A stretch of DNA of 64,000 bases from CAWCQC01 sp963819905 (lineage in GTDB: Bacteria; Actinomycetota; Thermoleophilia; Gaiellales; Gaiellaceae), in NCBI GenBank assembly GCA_963819905.1, contig CAWFXP010000009.1:62001-126000 (forward strand), in the 5' to 3' direction. The position numbers were made by a program, and so were the translations under genes. Position 1 is the stretch's first letter. The number at the start of each line of letters is the position of its first letter. Of this stretch, positions 43,370 through 51,371 are shown piece by piece. The notes under the pieces are model-generated. The model did no database searches. It was not told the origin of the DNA and saw only the letters and a program-made list of their open reading frames with translations.

Positions 43370-43786
43370 CTACGCGGGCTCTGCGTTCGGATCCATCCAG
43401 ATGATCTCCCACTGATGGCCGTCGGGATCCTGGAAGCTCCGCCCGTACATGAAGCCATAGTCCATCGGCTCGTTCGCCGGTTTTCCGCCCGCCTCCAGCG
43501 CGCGGTCGGCGAACGCGTCGACCTCCTCCTTGTTCTCGGCCGAGAGCGCCAGAATCGCCTCGGTGTGCGTCGAGGCGTCGCAGAGGTCCTTTGTGGTGAA
43601 GTCCCTGAACCGGTCCTCGACGAGCAGCATGACAAACGCCTCGTCGCTGACGATCATGCAGGTGGCGCTCTCGTCGGTGAAGCGCTCGTCGAAGGTGAAG
43701 CCGAGCGTCGTGAAGAAGTCGACGCTCCGCTCGAGGCTTTCGACCGGAACGTTGACGAAGATCTTGCGGCTCGCGGTTGCAGCCAT
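43370..43786 (-). CDS. VOC-family glyoxalase/extradiol-like protein
   Basis: A 138-aa protein with KIFVNVPVESLERSVDFFTT at the start and GFMYGRSFQDPDGHQWEIIW at the end; the latter is the typical VOC C-terminal Glu motif. The start ATG 43786 follows GGAGGGAAG. It belongs to the lactoylglutathione lyase-like group often called glyoxalase superfamily protein. It forms a two-gene unit with the next VOC gene; the pair is sandwiched between the two AlkZ-family genes. Confidence 0.83.
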   Translation of the reverse strand: MAATASRKIFVNVPVESLERSVDFFTTLGFTFDERFTDESATCMIVSDEAFVMLLVEDRFRDFTTKDLCDASTHTEAILALSAENKEEVDAFADRALEAGGKPANEPMDYGFMYGRSFQDPDGHQWEIIWMDPNAEPA

Positions 43787-43851
43787 CTTCCCTCCTCGAG
43801 GTCTTTGTGCCTGTCTCCGTGTAGACGGCGCGGCGCATAGCGAATCATCGC

Positions 43852-44958
43852 TCAACCGTGCGCGACGAAGCGGATGTCGTGGGCACCGGCGTCGTCGGCG
43901 GCGAAGCGGAGATACCGTCGACCCTCTGCTGCCAGGGCAGCGGTTGCCCGTTTCGACAGGGGAACCACCTGCTCGATCACGAGCGTGGCGCTCCCAGAGT
44001 CCCGCTCGATCCGCCAGATCGCACAAACGAGCCCGTCGTGGAGAACCGTGCCCTGAACGGGCCCGTCGATCGCGTCGAGCCTCGCGTCGTCGTGGAGGAA
44101 CCGGCTGCGATCCGCGTGCGAGAGGAGGAGGTTGTCGTACTCGGGCAGAAACCGCGGCGGCGCCGGCGTGGCCGGGTCCGGGCGCGGCGCCTCGGGGAGG
44201 TCGAACAGCTCGCGGCCGGCTTCGTCGCGGAATACCGAGAGCTCGCGGCGAAGCCGCTCCACGACCTCGCGCAGCCCTGTCAGACGTGACCAGGTCGAGA
44301 CGTCGGCGACGCTCGCCGGCCCGAAGGCACCCAGGTAGCGGAGTACGACCTCGTCGAGTGACGGCGAGCGTGCGAGCGGGCGACCGAGCCACGACTCCGC
44401 CGTGGTGACCGTGACCTGAGCGGTCTGTCCCCAGACGCCGCGCGGCGGCACCTGGACGAGCGCCAGGTTGTTGCGGCACGCGTAGGCGAGCGCCGCGGCG
44501 TCCTCGGCCGAGAAGCGCTCGGCGAGCGCGGCTCGAAGCTCGGCGCCCGTGTGGGGCTTCTCGGCGAGCCGCGAGCGCGCGAAGGCGATGACCGGCTCGA
44601 GATCCGTGCGGGCGAGAACCGGCGCGTGGTCGCGGTGTCGGGCGAGCTCCGCGTCGAGGACGGGCTGAACGAGCGGCCGCAGCACCAGGCAGTCGACGGC
44701 GCTGACGAGATGGATGGTTCCTCGCATGAGGACGATCCGGACGACCCGGCGTGCCACCAGGAGCTCCGCAAGTCCTTCCGGCTCGAACCGCTCGAGACGC
44801 GACCAGAGGGCCGTGTACGGGTTCGACGGAACCTGGGCCTGGAGGCCGACGAGATGCTCGACGGCGGCGAGCACGGGCAGGTTGGAGCGCCGGAGCAGCA
44901 GCTGGCGCTCGAGCGTGGCTCGGTTCAAGGCGCGCTTGCTGAGCACGTCGGCCGGCAA
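43852..44958 (-). CDS. AlkZ-family DNA glycosylase-like protein (QAQ motif)
   Basis: A 368-aa winged-helix protein. The catalytic QxQ motif is kept in VEHLVGLQAQVPSNPYTALW near residue 40, followed by IVLMRGTIHLVSAVD, AEDAAALAYACRNNLALVQV and, near the end, ATPAPPRFLPEYDNLLLSHA and the conserved C-terminal RRYLRF region. AlkZ unhooks interstrand crosslinks and bulky alkyl adducts and often guards producers of genotoxins. TTG 44958 is the longest start; GTG 44946 is also possible. No toxin-biosynthesis cluster is visible. Confidence 0.83.
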   Translation of the reverse strand: MPADVLSKRALNRATLERQLLLRRSNLPVLAAVEHLVGLQAQVPSNPYTALWSRLERFEPEGLAELLVARRVVRIVLMRGTIHLVSAVDCLVLRPLVQPVLDAELARHRDHAPVLARTDLEPVIAFARSRLAEKPHTGAELRAALAERFSAEDAAALAYACRNNLALVQVPPRGVWGQTAQVTVTTAESWLGRPLARSPSLDEVVLRYLGAFGPASVADVSTWSRLTGLREVVERLRRELSVFRDEAGRELFDLPEAPRPDPATPAPPRFLPEYDNLLLSHADRSRFLHDDARLDAIDGPVQGTVLHDGLVCAIWRIERDSGSATLVIEQVVPLSKRATAALAAEGRRYLRFAADDAGAHDIRFVAHG

Positions 44959-44987
44959 GGCAGGGTCCGCGTCGGTCGCCTACGCCG

Positions 44988-45428
44988 CTACCGGGAGCGC
45001 GAGTGCTCGTAGGTCCGGATGAACTCGTCGACCGAGGTCGAGGCGATCGTCCGACCGATCAGGTCGAGCGGGAGGTCGTCGAGCGACCGGAAGCGTACGC
45101 ATGACTTCCCCATGTCGAGCTTCTTGCCCGTCTGCGCGTACTCGTCGCGAAACTGCTCGTCGCGCGCTCCGTAGACGCTCATGAGGTAGAGCGACATGTA
45201 GTTCTTCTGGCTCGCGAGGGAAGCGATCGCGAGCGGCTGCCCGTTGTAGGTGACCGGGTAGCGGTCGAGCGGGACGACGTACGAGGGCATCCCGTATTGC
45301 ATCGTCTCCTCGAAGCCGTCGGGGAGGTTCTCGAGGATCACCTCCCGGACGCGCGCGATCGCAGCCCGACGCTTCTCCGGCAGCTCGGCCAGGTACTCCT
45401 CGACGCTCGCGGCGTCGCTCGAGGCCAT
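44988..45428 (-). CDS. DUF1801 domain protein (YdhG/frataxin-like)
   Basis: A 146-aa protein: SVEEYLAELPEKRRAAIARV, then FEETMQYGMPSYVVP and KNYMSLYLMSVYG, and KLDMGKSCVRFRSLDDLPLD. These match DUF1801, a frataxin-like fold suggested to handle iron or to bind DNA, but with no settled role. ATG 45428 lies 9 nt before the downstream end of the secreted-repeat protein gene, all on minus. Confidence 0.82.
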   Translation of the reverse strand: MASSDAASVEEYLAELPEKRRAAIARVREVILENLPDGFEETMQYGMPSYVVPLDRYPVTYNGQPLAIASLASQKNYMSLYLMSVYGARDEQFRDEYAQTGKKLDMGKSCVRFRSLDDLPLDLIGRTIASTSVDEFIRTYEHSRSR

Positions 45429-45437
45429 GGCGGGAGT

Positions 45438-45878
45438 CTAGAGACGGATCGCGAACCAGCCGTCGACGTTGTCGCAGAAGACAACGCCGCGCCCTTCGTT
45501 CACGTAGGTGTAGAGCGGCCGCCGGTTGTACGTGAGCTGGCGACGGCCGTCGGGACGCCTGATGACGCCGAAGACGCCCTTGTAGCCGGCGATCTTCCGG
45601 GGCACGACCCGGTTGCCGAGGAGGTAGGGCGGCCACGCTCGCGCGCACGCTCCCGTGCACCGAATCGGCCCGCCCCGGCGCTCCCGGTTCCAGTAGTAGA
45701 GCGCCTGCTTGTTCGCCTTGGCGAGGACGACGGCGCCGAGGTTCGGCGCTCGCAGCTTCGAGACGAGCGGCTTGGCCGCTGCTCCCGCAGCCTCCTCGGG
45801 AGCGGCCGTCGAGGACGTCGCCACCAACCCGATGGCGAGGACGAGCAGCCCGAGCACGACGATTCTGCGAGTGAGCAC
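45438..45878 (-). CDS. Secreted repeat protein of the COG4315 (PF03640) family
   Basis: A 146-aa exported protein. The signal anchor IVVLGLLVLAIGLVATSSTA is followed by two copies of the secreted-repeat motif: ALYYWNRERRGGPIRCTGAC with ARAWPPYL, and PLYTYVNEGRG with a closing DGWFAI. This Cys-bearing repeat family of unknown function is common in Actinobacteria. GTG 45878 is chosen because GGAGG sits 8 nt upstream; further frame upstream is unlikely to be coding. Confidence 0.8.
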   Translation of the reverse strand: MLTRRIVVLGLLVLAIGLVATSSTAAPEEAAGAAAKPLVSKLRAPNLGAVVLAKANKQALYYWNRERRGGPIRCTGACARAWPPYLLGNRVVPRKIAGYKGVFGVIRRPDGRRQLTYNRRPLYTYVNEGRGVVFCDNVDGWFAIRL

Positions 45879-45988
45879 GGTGAACCTCCGGCAGGCGTTG
45901 ACAGACCGATGATCGCACCGCGCGAGCGGGATGTCGCTTACGAGAAGCTGAATTCCCGATCGCCGCGGCGTCTGACCTCGGGTGAGCC

Positions 45989-46906
45989 CTATGAAACCGG
46001 CGGCGACGCCCTGAATGCGCTCGCGAGTCGATCGACGAAGAGCCGCAACGTCGCACCGTCCGGCTCGCCGTGATGCGGGTTGAGCTCCGTGATCGTCATG
46101 CCGCCGAGCAGCGGGCTCGCGACCAACGTGTCGAGGGCGGTCGCCACGGCGTCGAACGACAGGGCCACGTTTCGGTCGGTGTTCTCGGCGAGCGGCAGGT
46201 CGGCGAAGTCGATCGAGTCGACGTCGAAGTGCAGCAGGAAGGGGCCTCGCTCCTCCACCCACGCCAGTGCTCGCGCGGCTGCGTCGGCTGGGCCGGCGGA
46301 GACGTCCGCCTGCTCGATCACGCGAAGGTCAAGACGCGCGATCGCATCGCGCTCCGCGACGCTGGCGCGCGCCGGCGAATAGCCGAACAGCAGGACGTCG
46401 CTCGAGGCCAGGGCCGGCACCCGGCCACCGAGGTCGACGAGCTCACGGCGAGCACCCGGCTCGGCCAGCAGGTGTGCCATGCCCATCCAGTCGAACGCCC
46501 CGTCGACCACCGCCTCCGGCGTGTTGAGATCGGGGTGCGGGTCGAAATACAGCAGGGAGGTCGCAGTCCGCTGACGCTGCCAACCCGACACGGTGCCGAG
46601 CTCGACGGTGCAGTCTCCGCCGACGACCAACGGCATGAGGCCGTGCTCCAGCGCGGTCGCAACCTTGTCTGCCACGGCGAGCGCCCCTGCACGAACCGCC
46701 TCGACGTTCATTGCGAGAGGGGCGGTCCGATCCGGCCGCCAGCGAAACCGCGGCGTGTCGCCAAGGTCGACGACCTCTACCCCCGCCCCGCGTAGGAGCC
46801 GCGCGAACCCGGCGTCACGGACCGCCGCCGGAGCGTCCTCCTGTCCCGGAGCGTAGGCCCCCGCGCTCGTCGGAGCGCCGATGAGAGCAACTCGACGGTC
46901 GGTCAT
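45989..46906 (-). CDS. Arginase/agmatinase-family protein with Cys at a metal position
   Basis: A 305-aa ureohydrolase-fold protein. The metal motifs read VVGGDCTVELG (normally GGDHS), YFDPHPDLNTPE (normally DAHxD) and FDVDSID (DxDxxD). The His-to-Cys change in the first motif is seen in some actinobacterial relatives and could alter metal use. It also has the N-terminal APTSAGAYAPGQEDAP and the C-terminal ITELNPHHG. The substrate is unclear: arginine, agmatine, formiminoglutamate and guanidine compounds are candidates. Confidence 0.8.
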   Translation of the reverse strand: MTDRRVALIGAPTSAGAYAPGQEDAPAAVRDAGFARLLRGAGVEVVDLGDTPRFRWRPDRTAPLAMNVEAVRAGALAVADKVATALEHGLMPLVVGGDCTVELGTVSGWQRQRTATSLLYFDPHPDLNTPEAVVDGAFDWMGMAHLLAEPGARRELVDLGGRVPALASSDVLLFGYSPARASVAERDAIARLDLRVIEQADVSAGPADAAARALAWVEERGPFLLHFDVDSIDFADLPLAENTDRNVALSFDAVATALDTLVASPLLGGMTITELNPHHGEPDGATLRLFVDRLASAFRASPPVS

Positions 46907-46926
46907 CGAGATGCTCCTCTCCGGCC

Positions 46927-47169
46927 ATGGTCATCAAGCCGGCAGCCGACAGGATCGCAGAGAGGGGTTGTGAGCACATGCATACGAGGCAACGCTACCG
47001 GCCGCTGCTGCGCGAGGGCATCACGCTCGCCCGTGCACTGGACGTGTCGCTGGACTCGCTTGCCGGTCGACCGACACCGTGGCGACTTCAACCCGGAGAC
47101 GCGCGAAGTCGGAGACCTCGAGAGGTGTTCGCCGCCGACGCGCCGAATGAGAATGAACCAGGCCGCTGA
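46927..47169 (+). pseudogene. Degenerate XRE-family regulator fragment
   Basis: The frame from ATG 46927 (VIKPAADRIAERG) to TGA 47169 contains a clear end of an HTH_3 domain, ITLARALDVSLDSLAGRP, but the middle of the HTH (helices 2 and 3) is missing. A family member would have about 20 more residues between. It is probably a regulator with an internal deletion. It lies in a stretch of reduced coding quality that ends at tRNA-Thr. Confidence 0.35.
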
Positions 47170-47184
47170 GCGAATCGGCCGCGA

Positions 47185-47752
47185 TCAGCTGATCGGTCGT
47201 CCTGACGAGAGGACCTCGACACCGGCCTGGTTCTGGCCGGCGGGGAGGTCGTCGCGGTGCGGGCCGATGTCACGACCTGTCCTTACCCACTGCCAGCGAC
47301 AGCCGGGACACACCTTCCAGCGCCACCCGAACGGGTACTTGTTGTCGAACCTAACCACCGTGCCGCAGTTGGGACAGGTGGAGTCAGCTCCGCCCTCGGG
47401 CGGGCACCGTGACTTGAACGACAGTGGTCTGCGGAGCCGACGGCTGGAGGAAACGGGGTGCCTTTCCAGCCAGGTCGAGGTTCCCGAGCGGCGTCAGCGT
47501 GCTCGGCGACTCCCAGTAGTCGGGAATGATCATGGTCGTCCAGGCGAGCGCTGCCTGATGCAGCTCAGCGTTGTCGATGATCTCGAGCGCCTCCCAGATT
47601 GCTCTGCGGACTGGCGGATTCATCCGCGCCATGACGTCGTCGGTCAGACCGACGTCGGGGTCTGCGTGGATGTCCTCGATCGCGTTGCGCACGAACATCG
47701 CAACGATGCTCGCGCGAAGGTCGGTGGGACTCATCTCTGTCGGCGGGGGCAC
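47185..47752 (-). CDS. Hypothetical protein with C-terminal zinc ribbon, frameshifted at 47393-47395
   Basis: GTG 47752 follows an excellent ribosome binding site (AAAGGAGG). The first 120 codons (SPTDLRASIVAMFVRNAIED, RRAIWEALEIIDNAELHQAA, NLDLAGKAPRFLQP) stop at 47384. Removing one base of the coding-strand GGG at 47393-47395 carries the frame on through a zinc ribbon (TCPNCGTVVRFDNKYPFGWR, then KVCPGCRWQWV) to a stop at 47185, 188 aa in all. I recognise no family. Like five other genes here, the break is probably a sequencing slip. Confidence 0.6.
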
Positions 47753-48416
47753 GATTGTTACCTCCTTTCACGCGGTGGGGTGAGCAGATGCCTGCTCGCG
47801 CCGCCTCGGACCGGGTGTCAGCAGGTTGCGACCGAGAACGCCTGGAGCGGTGGACGTTCGACCACGCCCGCGACGTCCGTCGTCGTCCGCGACGCGCTTA
47901 TCGCGCGGCCCCCTACGGCGAGCAGGTGCGTGAACGGGTGCATGACGTCTGCGGGCGCCACGACGCCGCGGTCCGTCTCGTGGAAGTCAGTCGAGGACGA
48001 GCTCCTCGCCCGGAAGCGACGCCGCCGGCGTCATGCCAGCGTGGATTGATGGACGTTCGTGGCCATGCGAGCCTCAGCTCCTTTCCTCGCGGAACGTTTG
48101 ATGAGGCCAGCGCCGCACTACGTTCCTCGTGGATGGAGTAGCTGGGCGCTGGCCCGATCACTTCGGAAGTCCTCAGCGGGTATGCTCTTGTCATGCGCCT
48201 CCTCATATCGGGTTTGTCATCCGATAGGTAGAGGCGCCTCGCGGCGCCCGGTGTGACACGTCGCACGAGACGACGTCTGACGGCCTGGACGTGCGGCCAG
48301 GTGTTTGTGCCGTAAGCAACGCGGCTGGAAACGGACGCAGCCTCGCTCGCATCCGTCTGGAGACGGCTACGTCTGCCGGATCGCCGACGCAATCCGCGAT
48401 GCAATCAACCGGTGAA
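47753..48416. other. Low-coding gap with possible small minus-strand ORFs
   Basis: No gene can be supported firmly in these 660 nt, which are less GC-rich than the surroundings. Two weak minus-strand candidates exist. One starts at ATG 48194 behind GAGGAGG and, if one base of the GGG at 48009-48011 is dropped, ends naturally at 47987 (68 aa, ending GEELVLD). The other runs from GTG 47961 to 47818 (47 aa, containing MHPFTHLLAVGG). A 10-bp inverted repeat (GGCCAGCGCC and GGCGCTGGCC, about 48100-48160) is also present. Opposite-strand frames are open too, so coding is uncertain. Confidence 0.35.
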
Positions 48417-48489
48417 AGCCGACGCGGGGACTCGAACCCCGGACCCCATCATTACGAGTGATGTGCTCTACCAGCTGAGCTACGTCGGC
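48417..48489 (-). tRNA. tRNA-Thr (anticodon CGU)
   Basis: Read on minus: acceptor GCCGACG pairs with CGTCGGC; D arm GCTCAGCTGGTAGAGC; anticodon stem ATCA/TGAT with 7-nt loop CTCGTAA, anticodon CGT; T arm CCGGGGTTCGAGTCCCC-like with TTCGAGT loop. All arms close without mismatch of note. CCA is not encoded. The anticodon reads ACG, a common Thr codon in this genome. Confidence 0.95.
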
Positions 48490-48503
48490 GAAGCGCCTTG
48501 ATT

Positions 48504-49349
48504 CTAGCCGCGTGGCGCCTCGTTCCGGATGCCGACGGACTCCAGGTACTCGGCCGGAATCGCAACCGCTCCGCGCTCTTGCAGCCGGTCCCACGAGCGG
48601 GCGAGCTCGCAGAGCTCGAGCTCGAGGGAGGCCTGCCCGGCATCGTCGAGCGCCTCGAACGCCTTGACGGTCGGGCCGTAGTACTCGGCGAAGAACGCAA
48701 CGAACGCCTCCGGCGAGACGAACCTGAACGTGAAGATCCGCGGCTCGTGCCGGAGCCACTCGACCTCGTCACCGAACACGCCCTCGAGGTGCTCGGGCGT
48801 GCCCCAGAGAAGGGGCGACGCGAGGCCGGCAGGCGGCGGGACGTGGCCGGTGATCGCGCGGAAGACGGCCCCGAGAAAGCCGGACGGCGTCCAGCTCGCG
48901 AGCGCGATCCGGCCGCCGGGGCGACAGACGCGCACGATCTCCCCCGCGGTGCGCTCGTGGTCCGGAGCGAACATCGATCCGTACGCGGACAGGACGGCAT
49001 CGAACGAGGCGTCGGCGAACGGGAGCGCCTCGGCGTCGGCTTCGAGGAAGTCGATCGAGAGCCGCTCGGCCTCGGCGCGTTCCCTCCCGCGCTCGAGCAG
49101 TGCCGGCACGTAGTCGATCCCGGTGGCGTTGCACCCGAGCCGCGCCGCCGCGATCGCCGCGTTGCCGCTTCCGGTCGCGACGTCGAGCACGTTCCAGCCG
49201 GCCCTGAGGTCGGCGTGGTCGACCAGATTCTCGGCGACCGGCACGATCAGCGCGGCAACGGCCGAGAAGTCCCCGCTCGCCCAGGTCTTCTGCTGACGGG
49301 CCTTGATCGCGGGGAGGTCGGGCGTCATCTGGGATGTGGTGGTGGCCAT
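48504..49349 (-). CDS. Class I SAM-dependent methyltransferase (UbiE/COQ5-like)
   Basis: A 281-aa protein. The SAM motif is WNVLDVATGSGNAAIAAARL near residue 50, motif II LEADAEALPFADASFDAVLS, and motif III CRPGGRIALASWTP. This is the Methyltransf_11/UbiE-like group widespread in Actinobacteria. ATG 49349 follows GAGGAGA. It is divergent from a TetR gene, with a pair of palindromic operators between, so it is probably repressed by that TetR. The substrate is unknown; it is the only visible target. Confidence 0.83.
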   Translation of the reverse strand: MATTTSQMTPDLPAIKARQQKTWASGDFSAVAALIVPVAENLVDHADLRAGWNVLDVATGSGNAAIAAARLGCNATGIDYVPALLERGRERAEAERLSIDFLEADAEALPFADASFDAVLSAYGSMFAPDHERTAGEIVRVCRPGGRIALASWTPSGFLGAVFRAITGHVPPPAGLASPLLWGTPEHLEGVFGDEVEWLRHEPRIFTFRFVSPEAFVAFFAEYYGPTVKAFEALDDAGQASLELELCELARSWDRLQERGAVAIPAEYLESVGIRNEAPRG

Positions 49350-49365
49350 CTCTTCTCCTCTGCTA

Positions 49366-49413
49366 GTTAGCACGATCGGTCGTGCTAGATAGAGTACGAC
49401 CGATCGTGCTAAC
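49366..49413. promoter_or_regulatory. Double palindromic TetR operator between divergent genes
   Basis: An 18-bp perfect inverted repeat spans 49366-49383 and 49396-49413 (left arm GTTAGCACGATCGGTCGT) with a 12-nt spacer. The left half is itself a 20-bp palindrome, TAGCACGATCGGTCGTGCTA at 49368-49387, and the right half is nearly so (one mismatch). Two TetR dimers could bind side by side and cover both promoters. Confidence 0.75.
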
Positions 49414-49422
49414 TTGTCAAGT

Positions 49423-50079
49423 ATGAGTACGACGGAGAGCGTGAACGCGCTCCACGGGGAGCCGGTAGGCGGGCAGCGCAGGCGGCGCTCGGACGGCGAA
49501 CGGAGCCGGGAGGCGATCCTGCGGGCCGCGGCCAACCTGGCGACGATCGAGGGGATCGACGGCCTCTCGCTCGGGCGGCTCGCCCGGGAAGTCGGCATGA
49601 GCAAGAGCGGCTTGTTCGCCCACTTCGGCTCGAAGGAGGAGCTTCAGCTCGCGACCGTCGATGCTGCCGCCGAGATCTTCGGCCAGGTCGTCGTCGGGCC
49701 GGCGCTCGCGGCCCCGGACGGCCTCACACGGCTGCGGGCGCTCTGCGAACGGTTCCTCGCCCACGTCGAGGAGAGCGTGTTTCCCGGCGGCTGCTTCTTC
49801 GCCTCGGTCGCGAGCGAGCTCGGCTCTCGGCCCGGCCCGGTCATGGATCGCGCGATGGCCAGCCTGTCGGCCTGGAGGGCGATGCTCGAGCAGTCGGCCA
49901 GGGACGCACAGGTGGAAGGCGATCTGAGCCCGGACGAGGACCCCGTTCAGCTCGCGTTCGAGCTGAACGCCTTCCTCCTGCTCGCAAATGCGAACTACGT
50001 CATCACGCACGAGCGTGCTGCGCTCGACCGTGCCCGCGTCGCGCTCGACACGCGGCTTGCCGCTGCGAGTTCGGACTGA
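49423..50079 (+). CDS. TetR-family regulator
   Basis: A 218-aa protein. The HTH (about residues 25-72) reads EAILRAAANLATIEGIDGLS, then LGRLAREVGMSKSGLFAHFG and SKEELQLATV. The C-terminal domain contains FPGGCFFASVASELGSRPGP, the TetR_C signature seen with methyltransferase or oxidoreductase targets. It is divergent from a methyltransferase and preceded by a double palindrome (49366-49413). It most likely represses both itself and the methyltransferase. Confidence 0.88.
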   Translation: MSTTESVNALHGEPVGGQRRRRSDGERSREAILRAAANLATIEGIDGLSLGRLAREVGMSKSGLFAHFGSKEELQLATVDAAAEIFGQVVVGPALAAPDGLTRLRALCERFLAHVEESVFPGGCFFASVASELGSRPGPVMDRAMASLSAWRAMLEQSARDAQVEGDLSPDEDPVQLAFELNAFLLLANANYVITHERAALDRARVALDTRLAAASSD

Positions 50080-50085
50080 CGGCGA

Positions 50086-50700
50086 TCAGCCGTTCTGGTT
50101 GACGGCCTCACCGATCTTGAGGAGGTCTTCGACCGAGAGGCAGTTGCCGAGGATCTCGAGCAGAAGATCAGAGTTCGCTCCTTCGAAGCTCGGCTCCGTG
50201 CCGGTGATGATGCTCTGCGCGATCAGGTCTCGCATCGTCTCGTTCTGCTCGAAGTTCTCCCCCAGGCATTGCACCTTGTCCTCGGAGAGGGAAAAGCCGC
50301 CCGCTTCGGCGCTCTGCTCGAAGCCGGCGACGAAGATCTCGGCCACGTTCAGGCAGTCGAAGATCGCGTCGCCCAGCTGATCGGCCTGCTCGGGGGTCGG
50401 ATCGCCGATCGCCTCGGACAGGTTGGCAGTGTCCTCCCGTATCTCCTCGGGGGTGACGCCTGCGTCTGCCAGCGTCTGGGCGTCTACGATCTCGACGATC
50501 TGGTCGCCGACGCACTGCGCCTCGCCGCCGCTAACGGTGACGTTGTTCTCCGCCATCGCGTCCTGAAGTGACGTTGCGAAGGCGCTCGCATAGGCCTGCT
50601 CGTCGTCGCTCGTCTCGCCGCCGCCTCCGCCGCAAGCCGCGAGGGCGAGCAGGGCAAGAACTACGAGGAGTCCGATCCCGGTACGTGCTACCTGAGTCAC
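50086..50700 (-). CDS. Predicted lipoprotein (hypothetical)
   Basis: A 204-aa protein. GTG start, hydrophobic signal GIGLLVVLALLALAAC with lipobox Cys, and a Gly/Ser linker. The mature part is acidic and helical with three spaced Cys (QCVGDQIVEIVD, FDCLNVAEIF, QCLGENFEQN, NCLSVEDLL), which look like two or more repeats of a small disulfide-bearing module. The start overlaps the GST stop (GTGA). Similar unknown lipoproteins are common in Actinobacteria. Confidence 0.75.
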   Translation of the reverse strand: MTQVARTGIGLLVVLALLALAACGGGGGETSDDEQAYASAFATSLQDAMAENNVTVSGGEAQCVGDQIVEIVDAQTLADAGVTPEEIREDTANLSEAIGDPTPEQADQLGDAIFDCLNVAEIFVAGFEQSAEAGGFSLSEDKVQCLGENFEQNETMRDLIAQSIITGTEPSFEGANSDLLLEILGNCLSVEDLLKIGEAVNQNG

Positions 50701-51326
50701 GGCGGGTCGAGACCCTCCTGCTCCCACATCCGCTTCGCGGCGGGGCGCTCGAAGACACGGTGGAAGTGGGCGCCGAGCATCGGCTGATCCCACCACTTCG
50801 GCTCCAGACGGCGACCCCAACGGGTGAGCATGAACAGGTAGATGTCCGCGCTCGAGAACCTCTCGCCGAGAAGGTACGGCCCCGTGGCGAGCTCGTCTTC
50901 CAGATGCCGGCGCATGCCCGCGAGGTCCGCTTCGGCCTTCGCCTTGACGGCGTCCGCGCCCGCGGGGTCGGTCGTGCCCCGCCCTGGATAGAAGGCGTGC
51001 ATGAACGTCGCCTGGACGGTGTTCGTCAGGTAGGTCAGCCAGCGATACCAGAGCGCGCGCTCGGCGGTGCCGACGGCCGGTGCGAGCCCGGCGGCGGGAT
51101 GCGTATCGCAGAGGTGCATCACGCACGCTGCCGACTCGAACATGACGAGCCCGTCGTCGACCATGAGCGGGATCCGGCCGTGCGGGCTGAGGCGCTCGAA
51201 CTCGGGAGGTTCGGCCCTGCCGCCGTCTCGCGTCACCCGGACGAGCCGGTAGTCGTCGCCGATCTCCTCGAGCACGAGGTGCGGCGCCATCGAGGCCGCA
51301 CCCGGCATGTAGTAGAGATCGATCAC
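50697..51326 (-). CDS. Glutathione S-transferase family protein
   Basis: A 209-aa protein with a thioredoxin-fold N-domain (IDLYYMPGAASMAPHLVLEE, then LSPHGRIPLMVDDGLVMFES, where the cis-Pro and the ES dipeptide bind the thiol peptide) and an all-helical C-domain (YLLGERFSSADIYLFMLTRW). Actinobacteria mostly use mycothiol, so the thiol substrate may differ from glutathione. It overlaps the next lipoprotein gene by 4 nt. Confidence 0.83.
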   Translation of the reverse strand: MIDLYYMPGAASMAPHLVLEEIGDDYRLVRVTRDGGRAEPPEFERLSPHGRIPLMVDDGLVMFESAACVMHLCDTHPAAGLAPAVGTAERALWYRWLTYLTNTVQATFMHAFYPGRGTTDPAGADAVKAKAEADLAGMRRHLEDELATGPYLLGERFSSADIYLFMLTRWGRRLEPKWWDQPMLGAHFHRVFERPAAKRMWEQEGLDPP

Positions 51327-51371
51327 ACGCCGAGCTTACGGGATTCGCGCTCGGACGCCACCGAAAGGGCG

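Noticed and set aside
47755..48141. Plus-strand ORF with Arg-rich product before tRNA-Thr
   Set aside because: There is no ribosome binding site or family likeness, and the opposite strand offers frames at least as good. It is left as uncertain in the gap entry.
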